The notes: generated from the sequence alone by a model not told the origin. Positions 33,237 through 41,332 are shown, counted from the first letter of the stretch. The stretch: DNA of 64,000 nt from a bacterium (GCA_036382775.1 DASVHD010000035.1:217001-281000); one strand, 5' to 3'. Numbers and translations are program-made.

Positions 33237-34178
33237 ATGGGGATAAAAAAAGCGGTCATCGCCCTGGGCGGAAATGCCATTTCGTCAACGGGCAAGGAAG
33301 ATATTCACGAGCAGTTCGCCAATACCCGCAAGAGCCTTGAGGGAATAGTTGAACTCATACAGTCAGATTACCACTGCGCGATCACCCATGGCAACGGTCC
33401 GCAGGTCGGTAACGCCCTGCTCCGGGTTGAACGGACAGCCAGGGAGATCCCGGCTCTACCCCTGGGCGTGATCGTCGCCGATACCGAGGGTGGCATGGGT
33501 TACATGATCGAGCAGAGCCTTCAGAACAAGCTCCATAAACTGGGCATTGACCGCAACGTCGCGACCATTATCACCCAGGTCATTGTTGATCCCAATGACC
33601 CGTCGATCGCCAATCCCACCAAGTTCATCGGCCCTTTCTATACCGGGGAACAGGCTGAAATGCTGGCGGTTACATTCGAATGGGTGCTCAAAGACGATTC
33701 GGGCCGGGGCTACAGGAGGGTCGTGCCTTCGCCCGTACCCTTGAGCATCATAAACCGCAAAATCATCCAGCAATTGGTAGACCAGGGGGTTGTTGTCATC
33801 GCTGCCGGCGGCGGCGGCATCCCGGTCTATATCGAGAGCGACGGGACCTATGAGGGCATCGACGCGGTCATTGACAAGGACCGGGCTTCAGCCGTACTGG
33901 CGCATGATATCCGAGCCCAAACCCTGATGATCCTGACTAATGTCGAGAATGTATTCATGAATTTTAAGAAAGCCGGCCAGAAAAAGCTGACCGGGGCCAC
34001 TCTCTCCGAGATCAAACAATACCATGCTGAGGGACAATTCCCAGCCGGCAGCATGGGGCCGAAGATCGAAGCAGCCATTAATTTTTTAGAGGGCGGCGGC
34101 GAAGAGGTGATCATCACGTCGATGGGAAGATCCGCGGCCGCCCTTAAGGGCACGGCCGGGACCAGGATAGTCCGTTAA
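33237..34178 (+). CDS. arcC: Carbamate kinase
   Basis: 313 residues, amino-acid kinase fold. It has KKAVIALGGNAI at the N-terminus, ITHGNGPQVGNALLR, the VVIAAGGGGIPV block, and VIDKDRASAVLAHDI near the nucleotide site. It catalyses ATP + carbamate (NH3 + CO2) to ADP + carbamoyl phosphate, usually run in the ATP-making direction in arginine or purine catabolism. No arginine deiminase or ornithine carbamoyltransferase is nearby in this window. It is a single-gene unit; repeats follow it. Confidence 0.94.
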   Translation: MGIKKAVIALGGNAISSTGKEDIHEQFANTRKSLEGIVELIQSDYHCAITHGNGPQVGNALLRVERTAREIPALPLGVIVADTEGGMGYMIEQSLQNKLHKLGIDRNVATIITQVIVDPNDPSIANPTKFIGPFYTGEQAEMLAVTFEWVLKDDSGRGYRRVVPSPVPLSIINRKIIQQLVDQGVVVIAAGGGGIPVYIESDGTYEGIDAVIDKDRASAVLAHDIRAQTLMILTNVENVFMNFKKAGQKKLTGATLSEIKQYHAEGQFPAGSMGPKIEAAINFLEGGGEEVIITSMGRSAAALKGTAGTRIVR

Positions 34179-34550
34179 GAATACTTGTATCATCCCTTCC
34201 TGCTCATTGCGAGCATTTTTTGTGCGCAACCTTACACCCCCTCCTTTTTCCTCCCCTCTCGCGGGGGAGGGTAAGGGTGGGGGGAAACCGGAGTCCCGAG
34301 GAACGAGGGGAAACAATCCCAGTCCTTGTGTCATTGCGAGCGATCTAGGTGCGCAACCTTAACAATTATGATAAAAAAATGGCTGGAGTCCCGAGGAACG
34401 AGGGGAAGCAATTCCAGTTTTATCTTTCGGTCATGAGATTGCTTCGTCTCCCGCTTTTTTATTGTTTAAAAGACTAAGGATGCGGGATTCCTTGCATTGA
34501 CATAAAAACGTCAGAAGTTATAACTTAACCTCGCCCTTGCAGCTGCCGCC
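34179..34550. repeat. Nested dispersed-repeat cluster
   Basis: Gene-free. Two tandem copies of one unit occur: CATTGCGAGC at 34205-34214 and 34332-34341, GTGCGCAACCTTA at about 34223 and 34350, and an identical 21-base block at 34290-34310 and 34385-34405 followed by GAAACAAT or GAAGCAAT. In the first copy, a different palindromic element (about 34234-34285, CCTCCCCTCTCG then CGGGGGAGGGTAAGG) interrupts the unit. GAGATTGCTTCGTCTCC at about 34436 is a reverse fragment. Confidence 0.7.
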
Positions 34551-35024
34551 TCAGGTTGAACCGGCGAAAACATTTTCATTGACCTCAGCCCAGACATACC
34601 AGTTGGGCTGGACATATACCCAGTAACCTGGCGTCAGGTTCTCATGTCCGGCATATGAATAACATTCGGCAAAGCCATAGTCATATATCTGGCCGTAAGA
34701 TCCAGCATCACCGGGCACGCTGAACACATGCAAAAGCACACGGTATTTGTCTTTCACGTACGCCCTTGTGTCAACATCGTTCTCGGCCGACAGTTTTTCC
34801 CATACGTACCAGTTTGGATACACATAGACCCAGAAGCCGGGCTTGAGACCGGTCTCGGTTCCGTAGGAGTCTCCTGCCCAGTACCCCCACTCGCAGTAAG
34901 CACCGTAACTGGCTTTATCTTCGGGCATGCTGATGGTGTAAAGCAGGTTGACATATTTGCCGTTCACGCTGCCGGCATTGTTTAAAGAAATGCTCATCAT
35001 CAAGACCGCAATAAGTGGTTGCAT
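34551..35024 (-). CDS. Secreted twin-repeat protein of unknown function
   Basis: 157 residues. A signal peptide-like start (1-18) precedes two tandem repeats of about 60 residues (about 23-82 and 93-151). Each ends in the near-identical block KPGFWVYVYPNWYVWEKLSA or TPGYWVYVQPNWYVWAEVNE and is rich in Tyr, Trp and Gly. The pattern is beta-rich; no family is recognised. A GGAGG ribosome site lies just before the ATG. Genes on both sides are separated from it by repeats or a terminator, so it is probably a single-gene unit. Confidence 0.72.
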   Translation of the reverse strand: MQPLIAVLMMSISLNNAGSVNGKYVNLLYTISMPEDKASYGAYCEWGYWAGDSYGTETGLKPGFWVYVYPNWYVWEKLSAENDVDTRAYVKDKYRVLLHVFSVPGDAGSYGQIYDYGFAECYSYAGHENLTPGYWVYVQPNWYVWAEVNENVFAGST

Positions 35025-35099
35025 GTTACCTCCTGGTATATGATATTACATGTCAGCACGAGAAATATTCCATGGGGTAAGCCTGATCACAACAAAAAA

Positions 35100-35124
35100 A
35101 CGCAGAGGAAAAAATCCTCTGCGT
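35100..35124 (-). terminator. Rho-independent terminator of the second Yip1 gene
   Basis: Perfect 10 bp stem ACGCAGAGGA/TCCTCTGCGT with a 5-base loop. On the minus strand it is followed by a run of seven T, as expected for a terminator ending transcription from 35772. Confidence 0.8.
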
Positions 35125-35178
35125 CTAATTTTCTCCGCTTTCTTTGCGGTCTGCTGCTTTCTCTACGCCCTCTGCGTC

Positions 35179-35772
35179 CTAAAAGATCGGCCTCCAGGTC
35201 GCAGCCAGAACCGCGCCGGCAATGGCGCCGATGACAAAGTACAGCACGATCATGACAATGATAATGACCACGAAATATCCGATCAGTTTATCTTTTGGCG
35301 TCTCCATCATGATGGGTAGACCCAGATACAGCAGATACAATCCGTATAGCGAACACAGGAAAACCAATATGCCAAGCGCCGGTATGATCTGAAGAACACC
35401 CGCCAGCATTCCGGGTGTCGCTGAGTAGACCGCGACCTTCAGTGCATTGATCGAACTCGGTTTGGAACCAAAGGCGGGCGCCAGCGCGTTGATGATAATG
35501 CCTTGGACAAATAGCGAGACCAGGTATAAAATGTAGTATACCACTGCCCATACGATCGCATAGGTGATAGGAATCCTAAAGACCCCGGATATCGGACCAA
35601 AACCGTACCGCTGGCCGATGATGGCCAATCCGAGTAATCCAAACACTGGTGCGATCAGCGCCAGGGGTATCGCGTAACCCGTAAAGACCTGCATGGTATT
35701 CGTGGTCTCGGTCTTGATCTTATCCCATTCGGTCTTGGGGCTGAACAAAATATTTTTAATCCGTTCGATCAT
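35179..35772 (-). CDS. Yip1-family multi-pass membrane protein (second copy)
   Basis: 197 residues. It opens MIERIKNILFSPKTEWDKIK, the Yip1-type lead (SP...W..I), then has five membrane segments (about 28-52, 68-95, 110-140, 145-160, 165-190). It shares family, but little close identity, with the protein at 3703-4371. Role unknown; related proteins are widespread in bacteria with little functional data. Strong AAAGGAGG ribosome site. The gene ends shortly before the 35100 terminator. Confidence 0.8.
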   Translation of the reverse strand: MIERIKNILFSPKTEWDKIKTETTNTMQVFTGYAIPLALIAPVFGLLGLAIIGQRYGFGPISGVFRIPITYAIVWAVVYYILYLVSLFVQGIIINALAPAFGSKPSSINALKVAVYSATPGMLAGVLQIIPALGILVFLCSLYGLYLLYLGLPIMMETPKDKLIGYFVVIIIVMIVLYFVIGAIAGAVLAATWRPIF

Positions 35773-35797
35773 ATCGCTCCTCCTTTAATGTGCTATT

Positions 35798-35825
35798 ATT
35801 ATAATGAAATTCCATTCCAAGTCAA
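35798..35825 (-). promoter_or_regulatory. Promoter of the second Yip1 gene
   Basis: Minus-strand -35 TTGACT (35825-35820), 16 bp spacer, -10 TATAAT (35803-35798), then a leader with AAAGGAGG. The -35 is embedded in AACGGGGTTGAC, the same 12 bases found at the promoter of the first Yip1 gene. Confidence 0.75.
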
Positions 35826-35937
35826 CCCCGTTATAGAACTTCGTCCTCTGACAAGGGCACTGCGCGACGTTGGCTTTATACTACCGCCGTTCTTAAATGC
35901 ATTCAACCGACCTTGTCGGTGGTTTTCTCTAACGGGG

Positions 35938-36687
35938 TCAAGGTTCATCGTCCAGATCTTTAAAGTATTTTGCGTTCACATCATAAACCCATTTATCTTT
36001 TGCCTGCTCGTTGCGTGCCAGCGCCAGCCTCTGCGCGTTGGAGATCGAACCGACATAAAAACGGTTGAACAAAAAGGAGAAGATCAGGCTGGCGTCGACA
36101 TACCGCTTGTCATGGAACGCATCATACATCAGATAGGCGGCACCGACCGTGAACGTGAAATCCATGATGCCGCGCTTTACATTGCCCGCGTAGACCTGTC
36201 CGAGCCCGGGTACTACGAACGAGAGCAGCGTCGCTTTCATGACCGATTTTTTAGGGCTTGAAATATACCGCTCGACCTCGCCCGCCAGGGCGGTATCGCC
36301 ATGAACGGCGAATAGATCGCGGGCCTCGGCATATCTTTCATCCAGCAGCATGGTATATCCCAGCAGCCGGTGTTCGGCGGTCGGTGACAGGAGATCGGCC
36401 GCCGTGTAATAGTAGCCCTGTTTTATGTAACATTTGGCGATCGACACCCGAACATCACTGTCGAGTTGGGGAAAATCCCGGCACAAGTTCTCGAGTTCTT
36501 CCAGGCACGCCTGATTGCCGCTCTTGACCAGGGATACGGCATAGGGCAGGCGATTTTTTATATCGCCGCGCATTTGGGGGTAAAAAAAGAGCTCGCGCTT
36601 GTACTCGACCGCAGCGACGTCGTAGCATTTATGCGCATACAGCGAATCGGCGAGGAAGAGCTGCGAAAGAATAAAAAAGACCACCAT
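35938..36687 (-). CDS. Membrane protein with N-terminal helical repeats and C-terminal double-helix domain
   Basis: 249 residues. A signal-like N-terminus (about 1-15) precedes TPR-like helices (about 18-150; DSLYAHKCYDVAAVEYKREL). A C-terminal part with VVPGLGQVYAGNVKRGIMDF and two membrane helices resembles the DUF5683/TM2-like class. The following helices end in RLALARNEQ. The paralogous gene at 36818-37561 has the same order of parts (SLVPGAGHFYSGRVSDGIYA). The ATG lies directly against the edge of an inverted-repeat element. Function unknown. Confidence 0.7.
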   Translation of the reverse strand: MVVFFILSQLFLADSLYAHKCYDVAAVEYKRELFFYPQMRGDIKNRLPYAVSLVKSGNQACLEELENLCRDFPQLDSDVRVSIAKCYIKQGYYYTAADLLSPTAEHRLLGYTMLLDERYAEARDLFAVHGDTALAGEVERYISSPKKSVMKATLLSFVVPGLGQVYAGNVKRGIMDFTFTVGAAYLMYDAFHDKRYVDASLIFSFLFNRFYVGSISNAQRLALARNEQAKDKWVYDVNAKYFKDLDDEP

Positions 36688-36798
36688 GGGGTCAAATCTT
36701 TACATTATACATTACAATTAACAGAATAAGTGAAATATCCATACTATTGGGACGAGGCGCCTGCACGTGAAATATGTATAATGTCAAGATTTGACCCC
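36688..36798. repeat. 111-bp element with 22-bp terminal inverted repeats
   Basis: Left end 36688-36709 (GGGGTCAAATCTTTACATTA and 2 more bases) and right end 36777-36798 are inverted copies matching at 21 of 22 positions. The interior (67 bp) has no coding capacity. The left end directly abuts the start codon of the gene at 35938-36687, so the element supplies its upstream region, including a TATAAT on the minus strand. It looks like a miniature inverted-repeat element or a REP-type unit. Confidence 0.7.
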
Positions 36799-36817
36799 GG
36801 TGTCAGGACAAGCAATA

Positions 36818-37561
36818 TCATTTTACCGTTTCTTTTATCTTTTCCAAATATGTCAGGTTCTGGTAGAAATTGTAGTTCCTCGCCGCGTTGATCCCGCCGT
36901 AGATGTTGCCCGCGTAGAAAAGGATCGCCGCGCCCAGACAAAAACCGAACTTTATATTTTCGTCCCGGTTGTAATAATAACAGCTCAACGCGGAAGCGGT
37001 GCCGACGATGACCAGCGCGTAAATGCCGTCGCTGACCCGTCCCGAATAGAAATGACCGGCACCGGGAACCAGCGACAGGAATCCACCCAGCATCGGGTTC
37101 TTGTACCGCGGCACGGGACCTGGGAGGTCAATGTACTCGCTAGCCTTTTGAAAATCGAATTCCTCGGCGTACCCCAAGCCCATGAGCTTGCGCGCCCGGT
37201 CAATATATGGCAGATCTATCTTTACTAAATATAACCGCGACGAATCATAACTCCCTGCCAGATAATATATCAACCCTTTTGTGTACTGCTTTCGCGGGCC
37301 GCTTTGATAATACCCGGTTTCCTCCAGGGCCTCGTCGAACCTTTTTAAATTTGTCAAACACTCGATGACGCGGTCGGCGATATATTCAGGCTGCGAATCG
37401 CCCAGGAACTGGCACCTTTTATATTCACCCAGCGCGGTCTGGTAATCTTTCTGTTCGAACATGTGATCGGCAAACTTCAGTACATTCCCGGGTTCGAACA
37501 TGTTGACACCGATGGTCATGCTGTCGGTCTGCGTTTGTATGAAAAAAATTATCGCGATCAA
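36818..37561 (-). CDS. Paralogous TPR-like membrane protein
   Basis: 247 residues from a TTG start at 37561; a later ATG 14 codons in is possible. The N-terminal part is TPR-like (FADHMFEQKDYQTALGEYKR). A C-terminal region with SLVPGAGHFYSGRVSDGIYA and two membrane helices follows, the same order as in the gene at 35938-36687. The N-terminal segment IAIIFFIQTQ is a weak signal or anchor. It follows the YidD-like gene directly (3-base gap), so it belongs to the PASTA-rpe-ffh-yidD unit, hinting at an envelope assembly role. Function unknown. Confidence 0.68.
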   Translation of the reverse strand: MIAIIFFIQTQTDSMTIGVNMFEPGNVLKFADHMFEQKDYQTALGEYKRCQFLGDSQPEYIADRVIECLTNLKRFDEALEETGYYQSGPRKQYTKGLIYYLAGSYDSSRLYLVKIDLPYIDRARKLMGLGYAEEFDFQKASEYIDLPGPVPRYKNPMLGGFLSLVPGAGHFYSGRVSDGIYALVIVGTASALSCYYYNRDENIKFGFCLGAAILFYAGNIYGGINAARNYNFYQNLTYLEKIKETVK

Positions 37562-37564
37562 ATC

Positions 37565-37948
37565 CTAATCCTCCGCTCCGGCAGAATCCTCGTATTCGTA
37601 TCGATGCCATTCGATCTTGCCGAAGATGTAGTTCTGTTCCACCGGGTCGCACATCTTGTTATTCTTGATACCGCGGTAATACCGGCTATAGTAATTGACC
37701 GCGCCGGGCTGGCATCTCATCAACCGGTCAGCGGTCATGAGCGACCCCCAGAAAAAACCGTACTTCGAAAAAGCCTCCTGTGAGTAGTGGGAGCAGGACG
37801 GATCGAAATTGCAGACATCGCCCTGGGCTCCGGAAAGCGTCTTCTGATAGACCGTGATCGCGGTACGAAACACGATCTTAACGGGGTTTGTTTCATACGG
37901 TGGCTGCGTTGGCTGAGCCAACAGGCAGATCATACACAACATGTTCAT
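37565..37948 (-). CDS. YidD-like membrane protein insertion factor
   Basis: 127 residues. The YidD (DUF37) core is present: VYQKTLSGAQGDVCNFDPSC then SHYSQEAFSKYGFFWGSLMT and DRLMRCQPG, with the three conserved cysteines of the C-x-F-x-P-S-C-S-x-Y...R-C-x-P motif. The N-terminus is a signal-like helix, unlike the short amphipathic start of E. coli YidD. YidD assists YidC-dependent insertion of membrane proteins. It lies 12 bases downstream of ffh, another membrane-targeting gene; this pairing supports the call. Confidence 0.8.
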   Translation of the reverse strand: MNMLCMICLLAQPTQPPYETNPVKIVFRTAITVYQKTLSGAQGDVCNFDPSCSHYSQEAFSKYGFFWGSLMTADRLMRCQPGAVNYYSRYYRGIKNNKMCDPVEQNYIFGKIEWHRYEYEDSAGAED

Positions 37949-37960
37949 GATTATAATCCT

Positions 37961-39271
37961 TTATTGGTTCCCAGGCAAATTGAACGGCATCTTCTGCTTT
38001 TTCTTTCCCAAACTCATCTTCTTCAAAAGATCGCGCGCGTAGAAGAACTGTTTGAGCAACTGGTTCACGTCGGCCATGGTCGTGCCGCTCCCGGCCGCGA
38101 CCCTCTTTTTCCGCGCACCGTCAAGGATATCCGGCCGCTGCCGCTCCTGGGCCGTCATCGAATTGATGATCGCTTCGATCCGCTTGAACTCGTTCTCATC
38201 CAGGTCCGCACTCTTCGCACCGGGGATCATCGCCGCGAGCTGCGACAAGGGGCCGAGTTTCTTCACCGCCTTGAGCTGGCCCATGAAATCTTCAAGGTTC
38301 AGATCGCCCTTTGCGATCTTCTTCTGCATCTTTTCCTGATCGATCTCCCGCTCTATCGTTTTTACCTTCTCCACGAGGCTCCCGATGTCGCCCATCCCCA
38401 GTATCCGCTGAGCGATCCGGTCCGGTCGGAATTCCTCCAGACCCTCGAGGTATTCGCTCGTGCCAATATAATAGATCGGCACTTTGCTGGCGCTGGTTAT
38501 TGAAAGCGCTGCCCCGCCTTTGGCGTCGCCATCCATTTTAGTCAGGATCGCGCCATCCAGACCGACTTTTTCGTTGAACGTCTTTGCCTGGTTTACGGCG
38601 TCCTGGCCCGACATGCCGTCCGCGACGAGCAGGCGGTAGGTTGGAGCGATGGTCCGGTTTATCTCCCTCAACTCGTCGATAAGCCCGTCATCGATATGCA
38701 ACCGGCCCGCGGTATCTATGACCATCAGGTTATGACCGTGTTCCCGCGCGTATGCCCGGCCTTGCGTCACCGTGATCACCGCGTCATCGCCCTGGAGCGG
38801 AAAAAATGACAGACCGGCCCGCTCAGCCAGCTGTCGGAGTTGATCAACGGCGGCCGGCCGCTTGGCGTCCGCCGGCACGAGCAGCGGTTTTTTCATCCGA
38901 AACTTATACGCCAGTTTAGCCGCGGTCGTGGTCTTCCCGACCCCCTGCAATCCCAGCAGGTTGATAATCGTCAGACCGTCGCTGGCGAACTCAAGATCAT
39001 GAACGCTTGAACCGAGCAGCGCGGTCAGCTCTTCGAAAACCGCCTTGATAATGAGATCGCCGGGACTCAGGCTTTTGGAGAGTTCAAGGTTTTGGGCTTT
39101 GACCGCAAGGCGGTCGATGAAATCCTTCACCACCGCGTAGTTAACGTCGGCCTCAAGCAGTGTGATCCGCATGTCGCGCAGGATCGCGTCCACCTCGGTC
39201 TTGGTGATGCGGCCGTAGCCCCGGACTTTTCGCTGAATGATCTGGAAACGGTCGATCAGTCCGTCGAACAT
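37961..39271 (-). CDS. ffh: Signal recognition particle protein Ffh
   Basis: 436 residues. N domain (about 1-90), G domain with GLQGVGKTTTAAKLA (P-loop), VPADAKRPAAVDQLRQLAE, DTAGRL (G3), TKMDGDAKGGAALS (G4) and GxGD-like GMGDIGSLVE, followed by the Met-rich M domain (QKKIAKGDLNLEDFMGQLKA) that binds SRP RNA. It directs ribosomes making membrane proteins to FtsY. The start ATG lies inside the 3' end of rpe (16-base overlap), so the genes are coupled. Confidence 0.96.
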   Translation of the reverse strand: MFDGLIDRFQIIQRKVRGYGRITKTEVDAILRDMRITLLEADVNYAVVKDFIDRLAVKAQNLELSKSLSPGDLIIKAVFEELTALLGSSVHDLEFASDGLTIINLLGLQGVGKTTTAAKLAYKFRMKKPLLVPADAKRPAAVDQLRQLAERAGLSFFPLQGDDAVITVTQGRAYAREHGHNLMVIDTAGRLHIDDGLIDELREINRTIAPTYRLLVADGMSGQDAVNQAKTFNEKVGLDGAILTKMDGDAKGGAALSITSASKVPIYYIGTSEYLEGLEEFRPDRIAQRILGMGDIGSLVEKVKTIEREIDQEKMQKKIAKGDLNLEDFMGQLKAVKKLGPLSQLAAMIPGAKSADLDENEFKRIEAIINSMTAQERQRPDILDGARKKRVAAGSGTTMADVNQLLKQFFYARDLLKKMSLGKKKQKMPFNLPGNQ

Positions 39272-39906
39272 TGCAGCCGGGCAATCGCCCGCGTGTAATT
39301 GCCGGTCTTAAAAACGCCGGCGCCGGATACGATGATATCCGCGCCGGCGGATTTGAGCCGGCATGCATTTTCAGCGTAGATCCCGCCGTCAACTTCGATC
39401 AGGTACTTTTCATGATGCCGCTTCAGGTAGGCGCGCGCCTGCTCGATCTTTTTCAGCATCGGCGTGATGAATTTCTGTCCATAGAATCCGGGATGCACGC
39501 TCATGATGAGGATAAAATCCAAGTTCGACAGGTAAGGGATCACCGGTTCGAACGGCGTACCCGGCGATATCGCAAGCCCGGCTTTTTTGCCGCTCGATCT
39601 TATGGAACGGATACAGTAACGGGGTTTCCTGGTCGCTTCAAGGTGGAATGAAACAAGGTCGGCGCCGGCTTCAATGAACTGCTTCAGGTAACGCTCCGGT
39701 TTGGTGATCATGAGATGGACGTCCAGTTTCAACGTGGTCATCCGGTCGATCGCGTCGACGATCATCGGCCCAAAAGTGATATTGGGCACAAAGACGCCGT
39801 CCATCACGTCGAGATGCAGATAATGGGGCCGGGCTTTTTCCACGGCGCGGATCTCACTGTGCAGCTTTGTAAAATCGGCCGCGATTATGGAAGGGGCTAC
39901 CTTCAC
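39256..39906 (-). CDS. rpe: Ribulose-phosphate 3-epimerase
   Basis: 216 residues, TIM barrel. APSIIAADFTKL, HLDVMDGVFVPNITFG (metal-binding His and Asp), DVHLMITKPERYL, SVHPGFYGQKFI and EVDGGI mark all conserved parts. It interconverts ribulose-5-phosphate and xylulose-5-phosphate. It overlaps the upstream PASTA gene by 4 bases (ATGA) and the downstream ffh gene by 16. PASTA genes next to rpe recall the prkC-rsgA-rpe cluster of Firmicutes. Confidence 0.95.
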   Translation of the reverse strand: MKVAPSIIAADFTKLHSEIRAVEKARPHYLHLDVMDGVFVPNITFGPMIVDAIDRMTTLKLDVHLMITKPERYLKQFIEAGADLVSFHLEATRKPRYCIRSIRSSGKKAGLAISPGTPFEPVIPYLSNLDFILIMSVHPGFYGQKFITPMLKKIEQARAYLKRHHEKYLIEVDGGIYAENACRLKSAGADIIVSGAGVFKTGNYTRAIARLQCSTD

Positions 39907-40607
39907 TTGATGATCATCAGACTTACTGTATCTCCCGCATGCACAACTTTGTCGGCCTGCGGATCCTGGACCATTACGTTCCCCTTGGTCCCGCTGCCCT
40001 CCACTTCGGCAATGCTGCCCAGGACCAGGCCTATGCGTTTGAGCTCATCCTTGGCTTGTTCCAGCTTTATGCCGATGAGATTAGGCATTTTCAGGATGAT
40101 CCCTTTGCTGATGATAATTTTGACCAGATCGCCTTTCTTCACTTCGCTGTCGAACTCCGGGATCGTCCTGATAATCCCGCCGGCCGGCACCGAATCCGAC
40201 ACAACGGAATCGACCGATTCGATCTGTAAGCCGAGGTTCTGGAGGATGAGCTTGCCCTTGTCAAAACCTGTGCCGAAGAGATATGGCATCGTCACGGTCT
40301 CCACCCCCAGGCTGATGGACAGATTTATGATCCGGCTCCGCTTGACCTTGGTGTCCGGAAGCGGCTCCTGAATGATCACTTTGCCCTCGTCAATTATCTG
40401 ATCGTACCGCCGCTCTTTCACGACACCCTGCAGGCCTTTGGTTTTCAGAACATGGATCGCCGAATCCAGGGGCAGGCTGCAGACATTCGGCACCGAAACT
40501 TCCTGACCCATCCGGACTATGGCCGGCATGATGATGAAATTGGCAAGGACGATCCCGATGACGAAGAACAGGAGCACGAAAATGGCGTAAACCAGGAATC
40601 TTCTCAT
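39903..40607 (-). CDS. PASTA-domain membrane protein (no kinase domain)
   Basis: 234 residues. One N-terminal membrane helix (about 5-28) is followed by three PASTA repeats (about 30-100, 100-165, 170-234), visible as VSVPNVCSLPLDSAIHVLKT, VTMPYLFGTGFDKGKLILQN and LKMPNLIGIKLEQAKDELKR. PASTA domains bind peptidoglycan fragments in Ser/Thr kinases and penicillin-binding proteins. Here no kinase or transpeptidase domain is attached. It overlaps the preceding PASTA gene by ATGA. Confidence 0.88.
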   Translation of the reverse strand: MRRFLVYAIFVLLFFVIGIVLANFIIMPAIVRMGQEVSVPNVCSLPLDSAIHVLKTKGLQGVVKERRYDQIIDEGKVIIQEPLPDTKVKRSRIINLSISLGVETVTMPYLFGTGFDKGKLILQNLGLQIESVDSVVSDSVPAGGIIRTIPEFDSEVKKGDLVKIIISKGIILKMPNLIGIKLEQAKDELKRIGLVLGSIAEVEGSGTKGNVMVQDPQADKVVHAGDTVSLMIIK

Positions 40608-41332
40608 TCCAGCACGGTCGCGACCACAAGGTTGATCTTGCTGCCTTTTTTCAGCTTGGTGCCGGCGCTCGGCGACTGGCTTATGATAATACCCACGTTG
40701 ATCTCGGTGCTGACCTCGTATGAAACAGAACCGACCTCGAAGCCGCCTTCCTCGATCAGCCGTTTGGCAGTAGACAGCGCGCGCCCGACCAGGCGCGGCA
40801 CGTCACCGAGCTGCGCCCCGCTGCTGAGCACGATCGTGATCATATCGTCCTTCCTGATGCGCGAACCTGCGGGCGGCACGGTCGAGACGATCTTGTCCTT
40901 CTCCACGCTTGAGTTCTCCTCGGTCCTGACCTCGCCGATCTTCAAGTTCAACTGCGATAGACGCGCCGTCGCTTCGCTCAATCCCATACCCTTGAGATCG
41001 GGAAGAAAGCTGGCGCTCGTCCCTTTCGAAATGAACACCGTGATCGTTGATTTGCTGCGCACGGTGGATCCCGGCAGAGGCGTCTGTCGAAAAATTATGT
41101 TTTCGCCGTACTTGTCGTTATCTTCCTCGCCGCCCACCATCAGCAGCAGACTTTTCGATTCAAGGATCACGCGCGCCTGCTCGGTCGTTGAACCGACTAC
41201 GTTCGGGATTTCAACCTCACCGCCCGATCTTGTCATCGGCACGACGAAAAAGAAAACAAGACAGACAATAACTGATGTGAACAGGGAAACCAGGAGCGAT
41301 ATCAAAAAAACTTTAGCCGTATTGTAATACAT
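40604..41332 (-). CDS. PASTA-domain membrane protein (no kinase domain)
   Basis: 242 residues from the ATG at 41332, which has a GGAG ribosome site; a longer in-frame start upstream lacks one. One membrane helix (about 7-33, VFLISLLVSLFTSVIVCLVF) precedes three PASTA repeats starting at VEIPNVVGSTTEQARVILES, FLPDLKGMGLSEATARLSQL and GDVPRLVGRALSTAKRLIEE. It is the first gene of the PASTA-PASTA-rpe-ffh-yidD unit. The two PASTA proteins could form a pair sensing cell-wall state. Confidence 0.88.
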   Translation of the reverse strand: MYYNTAKVFLISLLVSLFTSVIVCLVFFFVVPMTRSGGEVEIPNVVGSTTEQARVILESKSLLLMVGGEEDNDKYGENIIFRQTPLPGSTVRSKSTITVFISKGTSASFLPDLKGMGLSEATARLSQLNLKIGEVRTEENSSVEKDKIVSTVPPAGSRIRKDDMITIVLSSGAQLGDVPRLVGRALSTAKRLIEEGGFEVGSVSYEVSTEINVGIIISQSPSAGTKLKKGSKINLVVATVLE

